64,000 nt of DNA, from the NCBI GenBank assembly GCA_012295275.1, contig CM022670.1:32513938-32577937 (forward strand). The letters run 5' to 3'. The stretch is from Chrysomallon squamiferum (lineage: Eukaryota > Mollusca > Gastropoda > Neomphalida > Peltospiridae). The notes beneath the pieces are model-generated. The model saw only the letters and a list, made by a program, of their open reading frames with translations, was not told where the DNA came from and did no database searches. Made by a program: the position numbers and the translations under genes. Of the stretch, positions 12,839 through 23,939 are shown piece by piece (the stretch's first letter is position 1; each line of letters starts with the position of its first letter).

Positions 12839-13125
12839 TGATTAATCAGTTTAGTGTACATGCTAAACCCATTAAATTAATCAGTTTAGTGTACATTCTA
12901 AACCATTAAATGAATCAGTTTAGTGTACATTCTAAACCATTAAATTAATCAGTTTAGTGTACATTCTAAACCCATTAAATTAATCAGTTTAGTGTACATT
13001 CTAAACCCATTAAATTAATCAGTTTAGTGTACATTCTAAACCCATTAAATTAATCAGTTTAGTGAACATTCTAAACCCATTAAATTAATCAGTTTAGTGT
13101 ACATTCTAAACCCATTAAATTAATC
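12839..13125. repeat. Minisatellite, 34-35 bp unit, eight copies, hairpin-forming
   Basis: The core word CAGTTTAGTGTACATTCTAA recurs eight times, followed by ACCC or ACC and ATTAAATTAAT. Copies are nearly identical; variants are TGCTAAAC in copy 1, ATGAATC in copy 3 and GTGAAC in copy 7. Each unit contains GTTTAG...CTAAAC, a 6 bp inverted repeat around an 8-base centre with a GTAC palindrome. A diverged ninth unit lies at about 13172-13200. Confidence 0.95.
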
Positions 13126-13245
13126 TCCTTTTTTTTCTCTTATTTTTTTTTAAATTTATGATTTCATTTTCAATGAACATTCTAAACCACTTAAATTAAT
13201 CTCCTTTCTTTTCTCTCACTTTTTTCTTCTAATTTATAATTTAGA
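13111..13245. repeat. Tandem duplication at the downstream edge of the minisatellite
   Basis: The segment TAAATTAATCTCC, then pyrimidines with TTCTCTTATTT, then AAATTTATGATTT, is followed by a second, diverged copy at about 13190-13245. The duplication therefore took in the array edge plus its flank. Confidence 0.7.
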
Positions 13246-13287
13246 ACTGTTTATAGCTGATATCACGAGTAGAATTATTTTCATTTG

Positions 13288-13575
13288 AAATATTTTCTTC
13301 TATTTCTAATTCTAAAACAGTACTGAGATTGATGAACAAGTATATAATATCATCTAAAATCTTTTTCTTTAATTTTTGTATTTTTAGAAAATTGTTACTT
13401 TCTGTTATTCTTAATATAATATAAGATGAATTCTTCTTGTTAAATATTTTCTTTTATTTAAAGTACTAAACAGTACCAAGATTATTTAATCAGAATATAA
13501 TATCTTCTAAAATCCTTCACATCAATTTTTATTCTTTTTTTCTGTATTCTTCATAGTTAAAATTGTTATTACATT
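13288..13575. repeat. Two-copy diverged tandem duplication, period about 154 bp
   Basis: AAATATTTTCTTCTATTT at 13288 recurs as AAATATTTTCTTTTATTT at 13442. The following words match in order: CTAAAACAGTAC / ACTAAACAGTACC, ATATAATATCATCTAAAATC / ATATAATATCTTCTAAAATC, and the AAAATTGTTA ends. Confidence 0.8.
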
Positions 13576-14004
13576 TTATTTATTGAGCTTGTGAGATATT
13601 TCATTGTAAATATTGTTCCACTGTAAGCTATATCATGGTACTATATCATTCTTAAGAAACATTTTTGTAACATTATAAGTTTTACAGTTATTTTTATTAC
13701 CTTTTGATAGTTTTAATGTTTATGTTGTTTTATAAAAAATATATAATAATGGTAAAATACTTTTAAGACCTTTGTGATAATTTGATTGGGAATAATGCTA
13801 AGTAATTATGTTTTGAAAATTGAATTAAAGTTACCACATCTTCAGAAAATCCTGTTTTAAATAAAATTATTTATGCCTGTTAAATTTTAATACTGTACAG
13901 TAACAAGAATTTCTGTCAATGAAAAACAGTATTTGAATAAGCACATACAATAAAATAAAACACATTGGGAATTCCATAACACTTCAAACCATATTAATGG
14001 TTAA

Positions 14005-14110
14005 GAGTGGTTAAAACCATCACTGTATACAGTTTTGTTTATTATTTATAAACCAAATTTACAGGGCTTAGACAATTTTATTAAATTTCCAATGATATAT
14101 AAATGATGAA
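14005..14110 (+). repeat. Dispersed repeat, copy 1 (second copy at 20485-20595)
   Basis: GGTTAAAACCATCACTGTATACAGTTTTG, then TTATTTATAAACC, then AAATTTACAGGGCTTAGAC, then ATTTTATTAAATTTCC-ATGATA matches 20485-20595 in the same order and orientation with about 80-85% identity by eye. The copies are 6.5 kb apart, so this is an interspersed element fragment of unknown class. Confidence 0.8.
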
Positions 14111-14214
14111 ACTTTTGGTGATATTATTTTCATTCTGTTACTACCAGGTAGCTCTCATGATTAGTTTTATATACATCTTCTCATATAGAGAGAAACACAC
14201 ACCACAATTTTCAA

Positions 14215-14400
14215 AGAGCATTAATTGGAATGGGAAACAGTAAAGTTGTAGTACAGGAGAGGGTTGATCTTGTGACCTGTTGTGTCTTAATGTGGCACAT
14301 CACTGAGCCACTAAACAAGTGAACCAGTAAACAACTGAAGCACTGAAACACTAAAACACTGAACCAGAGCCCACTGGTTGAAAAAACACAACCAAAAGAC
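14215..14400 (-). repeat. tRNA-derived SINE relic (minus orientation)
   Basis: The reverse complement reads TTTAGTGGCTCAGTGATG (A-box-like) and, about 30 bases on, AGATCAACCCTC (degenerate B box). It then gives the body word TTCCCATTCCAATTAAT, shared with the cluster at 3160-3485. A CACTGAAAC(A)CACT-type microsatellite (about 14335-14362) abuts the head. Confidence 0.55.
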
Positions 14401-15117
14401 CTTTCAGAAATATTAGTTTTTATTCATCATGCAGCATGAGATTGTGAATGTCTTTGATATGAAACAGATAAATGTAAATTTTCTTTTCAAAAAATGTATA
14501 ATGAAAAGTGAAGATTAATTCCCGAATGAGCCTTTTTATGAATTAACTATGTCTTCTAGTTGACAAATATTGCATGTTTCTAACACTGGAAGTTTTTGTA
14601 TGTCGCATCCATGACTATATTGTATTTGGTTGGGAATGGAATAGAGAAATAATTTATTATATAAAAAAAATTTCATTTCTTCTTGATTTTAATTTTTTTT
14701 TGATATGATGGTGTTATTCTTTGAATATTCATTTACATTTTGACTTATATACAAAAGTGAGTATAACTATATATATATATATATATATATATTTCCATTT
14801 TGATAATTTGTTTTATAATATTTAAACTTTTGCAGGATCATCTAATTTTCAACTATTAAGAGAAAAAAAATTCTTCAGTTTGGTAGTTGCAAATGTGTTT
14901 CACGTTTTGTTCAGTTGTTAAAACTTTAGCAAAAACATATATATTACAATTGGGCCATAAATGTAAATGAGTTTAATAATGTTTTATATTTTTTATTTAA
15001 TTTTTTTTTTTCAGTTTCCTAACCTTAGTTAAAATTTCCAAAAATATTAATTCTGTTGATAACAAAATATATTTCCTTTTTTGTTATAATTTTTCTCTCT
15101 GTGATCTTCAGTTTAAG

Positions 15118-15121
<4 letters not shown>
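14401..15121. other. AT-rich stretch with a (TA)n tract
   Basis: Contains a TA tract at 14770-14792. Nothing else supported. Confidence 0.5.

Positions 15122-15162
<41 letters not shown>
15122..15162. repeat. (TA)n microsatellite
   Basis: About 20 uninterrupted TA units. Confidence 0.97.
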
Positions 15163-15164
<2 letters not shown>

Positions 15165-15890
15165 TTAAAATTTTCCATTCTAGCAATTCTAAATCAGTTT
15201 CACAATGGTTTATTCTTAGTGAACATTTCATTTTCTTTTTTCTAATTTAGAAAACTTGGAAACAATCCTACAGGCACAACATATTGATTGGAACCAATAT
15301 TAATAATAACCATCACTTGCCATAGGTCGTTTAGTGTTAAGCTTCTTATTTGATTGACTTCCATGCTCAAATGTCTTCTTTTTTTCACCTCAGATGACAA
15401 ATGCTATGAGTCTTTAAATAATGTAATAGAACTAGTTTTATTCATTTTGTTTGTGACTTCATCACATCTGCAGAATGCTCGGTTGTCAAGCATTAAACTC
15501 ACTTAATGCTGTTTTACTATCTTGTTTCAAAGTAATAGGTTTTGCAAGCTTGTTCTTTGTCATATTAAATTCTGTTTTTTACTTTAAATTATTTTGTTTT
15601 ATGGACCTAGCGATCCATCTTTTGTTATCTGTTATCTTTGTTTATTTTATCAGATCAATAATTTTTCTTTCCTTTGTAGCAGGGAGAATATGTGTTTTTA
15701 TTTACAATGTGTCTTATGGTAATTCTCTTTTCAGCCATATATTTTTAGTCGATATAATAAAGAAAGGAAGGAAGAAACATTTTATTTTAACAACAGACTC
15801 AACAAGTTTTTAATCCATGATTATATGGCTTCATAAATATGTGGTAAGATCATGCAAATAATGAAAGAAGAAATGTCTTATGGTTCCTAA
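15163..15890. other. AT-rich stretch with a 112-codon hydrophobic chance frame
   Basis: The frame 15475-15813 (+) is 112 codons long and rich in F, L, I, V and S. No splice, promoter or polyadenylation context accompanies it and no domain is recognisable. A T-rich coding-strand bias is enough to explain an apparently transmembrane product, so it is not annotated as a gene. Confidence 0.45.
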
Positions 15891-16147
15891 ATAGGCTACT
15901 CTTTCTGGTAACAAGGTATCTTTTGTATGCAAATTTACTTAGAGTGCAGCTTTTGATAAATGGTCTGTTGCTACTTTTTTTTAGCAGCAAGATATATTTT
16001 TTACGCAACAGTCCTTAGGCCATAGCCTTCGATAAATAACATGAGGGTCTTGTCTGGCACGAGAAATTTACTGAATCATACCCTTAGGAGGAGTGAACCT
16101 GTAACCTGTCAAACATTTATATTCTATTAACTGATCTACACCATGGC
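15890..16147 (-). repeat. tRNA-derived SINE with recognisable A and B boxes (minus orientation)
   Basis: The reverse complement from about 16145 reads GGTGTAGATCAGTTAATAGA (compare the tRNA D arm TAGCTCAGTTGGTAGAG). About 35 bases on it reads ACAGGTTCACTCCTCC, close to the B box GGTTCRANNCC. The body (15890-16085) contains a self-duplicated word: GCAGCTTTTGATAAATGG and GCCTTCGATAAATAAC, next to paired GTTGC...GCAGCAAGATA and CGCAACAGTCC words. This is one of the best-preserved SINE heads in the window. Confidence 0.65.
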
Positions 16148-16160
16148 CAGTATGTCAGTG

Positions 16161-16310
16161 ATTTCCTATAAGAGAAATTCTGTTTGTTAAAACTTTTATT
16201 GAGAGTTTGTAATTAATGAAAAAAGAACATGCTGGTGGTTATTTCCTATAAGCGAAGTCCTGTCTGTGTTAAAACTTTATACAGAGCAGTAATTAATGTA
16301 AATAGCATTT
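16161..16310. repeat. Two-copy tandem duplication, period 80 bp
   Basis: ATTTCCTATAAG(A/C)GAA starts at 16161 and again at 16241. Both are followed by TT/CCTGT(T/C)TGT, TTAAAACTTT, an A(C/G)AG-type word and GTAATTAATG. Confidence 0.85.
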
Positions 16311-16559
16311 ACAAAATATTATTTCCCATTCCAACTAGCAACTCTTTAACTGTATGACTCCTAAATGAAGGGTGTTACATCACTCACTTAACATGGATAA
16401 AAAAAAAATGAAGTGAACAAAACAAAGTTACATTCTAATCTGTTTCCAAACCTTCCTTTAGCTTTCTGACCCTTACAGAAAAAGGAATTTGGCATCAACA
16501 CTGCATGATTAAATTGCCAAGTTTTAAAACCGGCCAAAATTGAACATTCCAGAAGTGTC

Positions 16560-17040
16560 TTGTTTTTTAACAGTACCAGTAATAGAATTTACATGTAAGA
16601 CATTTCACTGTTACTTAATGATTTTACAAGATTACAATACTAAAAGTGAAAAAACTTGTTTTTAAATTGTGTTTTAAAGAGAAAAAAATCTAACTCTCTG
16701 TGTAGTTGCATGTACCTATTAGATATTTTTTAGTGCATTTTTTCCACTATTATTTGTTGAGTTTACAGAAGTCCAATATTAATAGTGAAAGGTTTTCCTA
16801 TTTTTTCTTTTATTCCTCATTTTACAAATATTCTGATATAAATTAGAAATCATGCAAGGTATTTTGATAAGCATTGTCTTTCATTGTTACACGATTCCAA
16901 TACTAAAAGAGAAAATTAAAAACACAAACGGAATCTCTTTCTTTTATAGATAGATAATCTGATACATCCAATTAGTTATCATTCACCATATCTTTGAGTG
17001 CATTGCTTGTCAGTGTTTTTATCATTGTCAAGAAGCATAC
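16560..17040. repeat. Degenerate tandem array, about 130 bp unit, three copies
   Basis: Words of the type TTACAAGATTACAATACTAAAAGTGAAAA recur near 16625, 16760 and 16885. TTAGATATTTTTTAGTGCATT-type words and A(C/T)ATTTC.TTGTTA words lie between them. Copies are diverged, with indels. Confidence 0.55.
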
Positions 17041-18606
17041 ATTTGTTTTTTTGTGGATACAGCATTAGTAACATGTTATCAATGAACTATAACAAACTGC
17101 TATACACTTTTTTACCATGGGAAATTGTGGCAATACTGTTTCCTCACTTATATACAAAAGAACAAAAAACCACATAACACACACATAGACACACACACAC
17201 AAAAAAAAATAATAATAGTAATCAAAAACAAAAAAGCTCATGTGCTTCATACCTAATAAACATTATTGTTTAAGTGTATTTAGGTATCACTGAGCCAGAA
17301 TGAATATATTCACATTGTACTCTGAAAATAGTTTATCATTTTCTTCTATTCACTTTTCAGAAAGTTAAAAAAACAACAACAACAAAAAAACAAAAAAACA
17401 TTAAAATATGACATTATTATGACTTAGAAAACCCAACAAACTTAGTACAAAAGGTTTTATTAACAGTATGTTATGTCCTAGTCTAATTAAGAAAATGTTA
17501 TCTTTTTGTGTATTTTAAACACTTGGTGAATTATATTTTATTTTATTATTTTTTTTTAAATATATTAAAAACATGTTTACAGCCATTAATGAATGGAACT
17601 GATACAAGTGAAAGTTGTTTAGCCGTTGTTGATTTTTTAAACATGTAAAAGAACATGTATCAACATGAAATTCCAGTGTGTGTAAGTAATATGCAGATAT
17701 ATAGTTGTATGTGTAACTGAAAGAGGAGTAAAACAACAATAAAGAGGTTAATTTATTGGTAATGTTATATCTAGCAAATGGTTGATTTGCCTAATGAATA
17801 GAAAATACATTAAGGTAGCAGCATGCGCATAAAAGTTCAAGTTTATTGCAAACAACACCTGTGTTTGTTGTTTTGTACAGTGCCTAAAAATATTAATTGC
17901 ATACATAACAAAATAAATATCATGAGACACAGAAAAATGGAAAGGTTATCGCTTTGTACTTCTGTTTAACATCTCTTTCATGTTAATGGAGGCAAAAAAT
18001 TAGTTCAAGGAGATTATTAAATTTTGTTCTGAATATATTTTTCAATATTAATATCATTTTTCTTACATCCATGGTTCTTAGCAGAGGATTATTCTTTTGT
18101 AAGAAAAAATTAACTCCATCTAGAACTGGACTGGAAGCAATATGTCTGGAACAGCATACTAGAATTTTAAGCATATTGAAGAAACCAGATACAACATATG
18201 TTAGTTAGAATTAATCAAAATAATATGCCATATGTTGCAAGAGGAACTGGATGGATATTGAATATTGAAATATAATATATTTGTATTAATAAATAGTTTT
18301 ATAATAAATGAATTATGTTCACACAAATGAATGGTTTAAATGAAAAATGAGAACTTAAAATATTGAATACTGAAATATAATGCTATATATTATCCAAATA
18401 GCTTTAAAATAAATGATGTGATTAATATATATTCAGAATTCTTTTTTTCTATTTATGCACAACAAACTCTATAGTCGTATTAACATAAAGTGTTAATCCT
18501 GTGATCTTGTAATAATTATTCAAAACAGAATGTTTCTATCACAAAACTAATATATACTACTGCAGATCTGTGTGTCATTGATAACAGTATGTATTAGTTT
18601 CATATT

Positions 18607-18611
<5 letters not shown>
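17041..18611. other. AT-rich stretch with nothing recognisable
   Basis: Short CA tract at 17178-17202 and A-rich tracts at 17370-17400. Several 60-74 codon minus frames are present without coding character or splice context. Confidence 0.5.

Positions 18612-18649
<38 letters not shown>
18612..18649. repeat. (TG)n microsatellite
   Basis: About 19 TG units. Confidence 0.97.
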
Positions 18650-18652
<3 letters not shown>

Positions 18653-18759
18653 TGTATGAATTGAATTAGTATATATCCACTGATATGAAAGAAAACACTA
18701 TTGTCATTGATACAGAAAATGTGTGACACTGTCAAAATGTGAAATAACTTAATAAGTAT

Positions 18760-18830
18760 ACCATTAAGGGTTGATCCTGTGACATATTGCTCCAGAGCCA
18801 CAGTCTAATAATGCATTACACATTAAAAAA
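18760..18830 (-). repeat. Short SINE head relic (minus orientation)
   Basis: TTAAGGGTTGATCCTGTGACATATTG matches the B-box side of the family at 3160-3485 and 14215-14400 (word GGTTGATCCTGTGAC). The A-box side is eroded. Confidence 0.45.
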
Positions 18831-19870
18831 TGTTAATCAAACAAATTCAGTAAATTATAGCAGCATTTTTATTGTTTTTCCATAGACTAAAGCTTTCATT
18901 AACCTAGTAATGGACAAAATGCAACAGGTGCTTCTAAACTAAATAAACAGTATCTGTGATGAATTCATGTACATGAAGATGACAAAGAGAAACAAATTAC
19001 TTTTTGTTCTTCATAATATGATTTATCTTCCCTAGGTTTATATCTGTAAGATGAATACATTATGAAAGTTAATATGTAAGATGTTTTCTTTACATTCTCT
19101 CTTTCAAAACTATAAGATATAAGGAGGCAAAAAAAAAAATTAAATAAATTAAAAAACAAAAACAAATAGAAATTGGGTTTACTCAGCCTTTGTTGCTATT
19201 TTGTAATTCATGAAAGGCTACTGTTAATGAGTATGAGAAAATGGCCAAGTCTGATGAAATCAATTGATCTCTTATTTGTTTTCATTTGTTGTTTTTCTTC
19301 TTCTTTTCTTCTTATATATACCACATCCCCCCACACACATATTTATGATAGTATTTTAGATCATGTAATTGGATTGCATGATTAATATTGATATTTTTGT
19401 TTTTTTTTTTTAAAACAAATTACTGTTAACAGAAACATAAAGATTGATTTATTTTCATTTTATTAATATAAATATTAATTTGTTTCTTGCAAACTTTCTC
19501 AATTTTAACCTCTATCAAAAAAAAAAAAAAATTAAAGTATTTAAATTCAAGTATATTAATTTAAATATGAAATAAAATAAATTATATTTTTTATATATAT
19601 GAAAACTTGCATTTCTATAAATTATACAATACAATGCCTTATTTCTTTTTTAAATTTTAAAACCAAACAAAACAAAACTGATTGTCACTTTTTCCCAGTA
19701 TTTATATTTTTCATGAAATGTGTAGTTAGAATTTTATATCATGCAAATACTTTAAAAAAAAATTCAGAATTTAAATTAAAAGTACCTTATCAGAATACAA
19801 ATCTGTAAACACTGTAATTTATACTTTATATATTAAAGTGTTTTACAGAACTGCAAACCATATTATGTCA
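18831..19870. other. AT-rich stretch with nothing recognisable
   Basis: Poly-A/T runs at about 19400-19411 and 19517-19530; no genes or elements supported. Confidence 0.5.
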
Positions 19871-20265
19871 CCTATATACAGGCACGTATATTTATATATA
19901 CAGACATACATATATACATAAACACACACACACACACAAACATGTAGATACATATACACATACATACATATGCATAAACAAAGGAAATGCATGCAGATAT
20001 TAACTCACATAGATATATATACACCATAGACAAAAATATATACATATAAATATATACAAACATTACATACATAAACTCATACACATATGCACATACACAC
20101 ATAAATATAAATTTATGGTAATATGAATTCAAAGACATATGTAGATATCCACTCACACAAACCTAGAGACATACAAATGTACACATACATTTACACACAG
20201 AGAAACATACATACACTATACACATCCACACACCAAAATATATCTATTTACACACATAGGACACC
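19871..20265. repeat. Long interrupted CA/TA/CATA microsatellite-like region
   Basis: About 400 bp of ACATACA, ACACACA and ATATACA-type words with interruptions. It accounts for the 94-codon minus and 92-codon plus frames overlapping it. Confidence 0.85.
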
Positions 20266-20484
20266 AACCTCCAAACACATTCGTTCAGTATTTCCATTTC
20301 TTTGTCATCACCACTTTACTAATTCTCCACAGACTTTGTCACCAAAGACTCTGGCAGTGGTCTTGTTGTGGAATCTATTTTATCATCTGCCACCCAAGTG
20401 ACAGCGGGATCTATTATTTGATTGATGAGAACATTTCACGACTCTGTTTTTTTTAAAACATTGCATGTTCTAAATTGATTTTCT

Positions 20485-20595
20485 TCTGTATGCTAAAACC
20501 AGCTCTGCATACAGTCTTTTTTATTTATAGACCAAATTTACAGGGCTTAGACCATTTCATTGAATTTGCCATGATACATTTGTTAAATGTTCTGT
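20485..20595 (+). repeat. Dispersed repeat, copy 2 (see 14005-14110)
   Basis: ATGCTAAAACCAGCTCTGC, ATACAGTCTTTTTTATTTATAG, then ACCAAATTTACAGGGCTTAG and ACCATTTCATTGAATTTGCC align collinearly with the 14.0 kb copy. The flanks differ, which bounds the conserved segment to about 105-110 bp. Confidence 0.8.
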
Positions 20596-21285
20596 GAACA
20601 TTCTAAATTAGGTTTAGATTACTGATTTAAGAAGTGTTATGTAGATACATGTGCTTGCACTTATTTTCAATTCCATTTTTATTTTATTTTTAATTATTAG
20701 GAATGAAATATATAAATTAATTAAAACATTGAAACTGTATTTTGAAACATCTAAAAGAAATAGTAAAACATTTAAGTTAAATTAAGAACATGCCAAATAA
20801 AATATTAATAATATTTATCATAATTAAAACATCAAAATAAATTTAAAACATCTAAAATGAAAGAAAAAATCATAAAAAATTAATTATAAATAAATAAATA
20901 AATAAATTAATAATAACAATAATAATAAAAATATTTTAATAAATAATGTTTCTTTTTTTTTAAATCCTGTATCCTATGGTTTTATATTTCTGTGTATGAA
21001 ATGACATTATAAAGCAGGTGAAAAATACTATAAAATTATTCCATGCATTTTCATATTTTATAATTATTCTTTAGAAAAGGATATAAATGAGAAAATAAAA
21101 TACTTATTTGAGAATATGCTAATTGCCTGAACACTTTTTATTGTACTAATGCAGGTACATTTCAAAGAAAGCAAGAATAATTTCATTAATGAATGTTATT
21201 GTAAGATTCTTCTTTAATTTTCACTTGATTTGATGCTCTACATTACTAATACTAATAGTTATGAGTTATGGATTAGCTTTTGCTC
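20596..21285. other. AT-rich stretch with A-rich tracts
   Basis: AAAT/AATA-rich sequence (20750-20940). Nothing else supported. Confidence 0.5.
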
Positions 21286-21289
21286 TTCA

Positions 21290-21495
21290 AGATATTAATT
21301 TGAGTAATGTCAGATGCCACATTGTGAGTTCATTACTTCCGACAAGTTGAATTCCATGCTAATTATATTTTGTTTTTTGTTTTCTGAAGGTTTGCATTGA
21401 TCTAATAATGGCACCATTGATTTATGTAAATTTCTCAGTAGTTCTGTAATGAATATGCAGTCAGCTTGCTAACAGCATTTTTCTGCTTCTCATTG
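21290..21495. promoter_or_regulatory. Candidate conserved non-coding element
   Basis: A non-repetitive block of higher complexity than its flanks, with ATGCTAATTATATT (homeodomain and octamer-like) and GTAATGAATATGCAGTCAGC words. It is identified by texture only; no conservation data are available to me. Confidence 0.3.
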
Positions 21496-22082
21496 TCATG
21501 TTTTGGGGGTTTTTATAGTAATTTTTTGCTACTTATTTAATGGAGCATAATCTTTATTATTACTACTATTATTGTTATTTATTTTATTTTTTTTTTTTTT
21601 TTTTGGTTATTACAGTAGTAGTAGTAGAAATGAATTTATAATAAAAGCTATTTTAATATAGCCATTTAAAAAATACAATTGACATTTTTGCTTATCTTCA
21701 TATAAACAACACATGTGCATGTACACATACACACAAGCACATGGCTATACCGGCTCACAAACATACTTACGCACAGACAGATTATATCTGTACAAATGCT
21801 ATAGAGACACAAATTTCAATTCAGAGAATACACTGTCAACATCAGCTCAGTATAAAGATTTTATCTTCTAGTTTTTCTTTTCTTTTTTGTAATTTATCAT
21901 AAAGAAAACCACTGAGTCATGAAAATGTTATGTCAGCTTAAACAAATCAATATATTTGCCCACAAGAACATTATTAAAAGTAAGGAAAAAATTAAGACAA
22001 CGAATATTACAAATATTAGCAGAAATGTGTTAATAAACCAGTGAAAAAGCATGTAATAATGTTTGTATTTTTAACTGTATTG
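21496..22082. other. AT-rich stretch with poly-T and a short CA-rich patch
   Basis: Poly-T at about 21588-21604, a TAG trinucleotide patch at 21616-21629 and a CA-rich patch at 21710-21775. Nothing else. Confidence 0.5.
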
Positions 22083-22218
22083 TTTTATTTTATTCTATTT
22101 TATTTTACTTTATTTTATTTTACTTTATTTTATCTAATTTTTTTATTTATTTATTTACTTTATTTTATTTTATTTTATTTTGCTTTATTCTTTTTTCTTT
22201 CTTTCTTTCTTTCTTTTT
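22083..22218. repeat. TTTTA/TTTAC pentanucleotide-like array and CTTT array
   Basis: TATTTTATT and TACTTTATT words repeat to about 22190, followed by a TTTC array (about 22196-22215). It generates spurious F/L/Y-rich frames. Confidence 0.9.
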
Positions 22219-22639
22219 TTAATATATTTTTTCATACATAAAGATATTATTTGCAATTTTGACATTTTGAAATATTACTGGTATTTAAAATTCCATTCAT
22301 TGCCAACTGTCTTGTTAAGTACATTCCTTTTTTTTTTTTCATTTTGTAATATAACCCAGCAACTCATTATTATTCTGTCAAATTATGCATTGTCTATTCT
22401 AACAGACCATTTCATTATATAATAATAATATTAATAAATATTGATACTAAATAATTAATAATAATTTGTTAATAAGTTAATATATTTAAAAATAAATAAA
22501 TATGTAAATAAATAAATATCAATAAATCATCCTGAAAAGTATTAATGAAAAATGCATAATAATCATTATAAATTTCAGAGGTGTAAAATATACATGTTAA
22601 AAAAAAAAGTAATAAAAATGTTCAGTTACTTTATGTTTT

Positions 22640-22900
22640 CAGAATAATACTTTATGGCTTTAACGCAGTCTGTCATTTTTTCTTTTTTTGAACTTTGTGA
22701 GATAATTGAATTTATAAATGTGCAAGTGAGAAGCTTTTGTTATTAATCTGTCTCTGATAGGGTAGGTGATATGAGACAGATTAGAAAATAAATCAGGTCT
22801 GATCTTGGCTAACACATATTTTAATACAATCTGTCAGAAATAACACTTCATTATTCCCTTTTAATGCCTGTAATTTTTCTCAGAAAATCCAGATTTTTTT
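22640..22900. promoter_or_regulatory. Candidate regulatory block containing a perfect 11 bp inverted repeat
   Basis: Includes TTTATGGC (Cdx/Hox-like) near 22653 and TAATCTGTCTC (22744-22754). An 18-base spacer follows, then its exact reverse complement GAGACAGATTA (22773-22783). The sequence is non-repetitive and more complex than its flanks. A hairpin in RNA or a paired factor site is possible. Confidence 0.35.
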
Positions 22901-23029
22901 TAAACCTTTTCATGTCTGCAAAGGTTCATTTTAGAAAACAAAATATAGATAAAAAAAAAAAAAAAATTTGAGTTTATATTTCAGGCTTTTATTTGGATTT
23001 GCTATTTAAAAATCATTTTAAAAATGAAA

Positions 23030-23092
23030 CAACTAGAGGTGCAAAATGCAAGCAAGAGCCTAACTACTGGGCTACATCCAACTCTGTTTACA
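23030..23092 (-). repeat. tRNA-derived SINE head (minus orientation)
   Basis: The reverse complement reads GATGTAGCCCAGTAGTTAGG, which fits an A box (TRGCNNAGTNGGTTAG), then CTCTTGCTTGC and a decayed B-box region GCACCTCTAGTT. This is the best A-box match in the window. Confidence 0.6.
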
Positions 23093-23780
23093 TATATTAT
23101 TATTGAACACAGCAATAATAATAGTAATAATGATAATGATGATTATATAATGGTAGTATAATATAATAATAACAGTAATAATAACAATAAAGTTATTATT
23201 ATTACTACTATTATTATTATTATTATTATTTTCTTAAAGAAAAAAATCAAAATTATCTTTGTAAAAGCATAAGAAAGTCTTTTGAAACAATAATACATCA
23301 TCTGATTTTAATGGTTATTAAAGAATATTTGACTTGTATCAAATATAAAATTTATTAGTTTGGTATGCATGTAAAATTGTTATAAGAAAATTTTGTATAC
23401 ATTAAAATCTGTACAAGAAACATTTACAAGTTATTTATATTACAGATTTACTGGAGGTTATTTTGTTCAGTGTTATTAATTTTCTTTATACTTCACTGGC
23501 CCATACTGAGGAATGAACTGTTAATATTAAGTTGTACAATTAACACAGTAATTTAATCTCCGCAAACAGCAGAAAATGGATGTTTCTTTGAATGCAGCTA
23601 ACAAGAACAAGAGATATTTTATTGCTAAGTGGGAACTGTTGTAATATCATTTAGTTTTTCCTAAAATAACTCCATGCATGACTACAGTTTGACATTCCAG
23701 TATTAGACCTGACATCATATACAAAATAAACATTTTTATTGACTGTAAGTTTATAGAATAAAATCACCCATCAGATACAG
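23093..23780. other. AT-rich stretch with (ATT)n at 23190-23230
   Basis: Interrupted AAT/ATT trinucleotide sequence from 23095 to 23230. Nothing else supported. Confidence 0.6.
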
Positions 23781-23784
23781 CAAA

Positions 23785-23850
23785 CAATAATGTTTAATGC
23801 AAGTTGCTGAAGACCACAGTAAGTCAGGTTTGGAACCTGCTTCAGTTTCA
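23785..23850. repeat. B-box-like palindrome, probable SINE fragment
   Basis: CAGGTTTGGAACCTG is an inverted repeat in which either strand resembles the B box GGTTCGAACC. Adjacent words (GACCACAGTAAGTCAG) fit the body of a tRNA-like head. No A box is preserved at the right distance. Confidence 0.35.
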
Positions 23851-23939
23851 TATGGCCATGAGAAAATCACTTTTTTTTCTTTTTTATTCCATTTATTATT
23901 TATTTATTTATTTTTTTGTCACATAAGCTATTAAGTTTG

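Noticed and set aside
12839-13125. CRISPR-like array (eight repeats of 34-35 bp)
   Set aside because: Repeats are directly adjacent with no unique spacers, and the genome context is animal. It is a minisatellite.
15475-15813. 112-codon hydrophobic open frame resembling a multi-span membrane protein
   Set aside because: T-rich DNA read on that strand yields F, L, I and V. There is no splice, promoter or domain evidence.
22744-22783. microRNA precursor
   Set aside because: The stem is only 11 bp and pairing does not extend outward, too short for a Dicer substrate. No known conserved microRNA seed was recognised here or elsewhere in the window.
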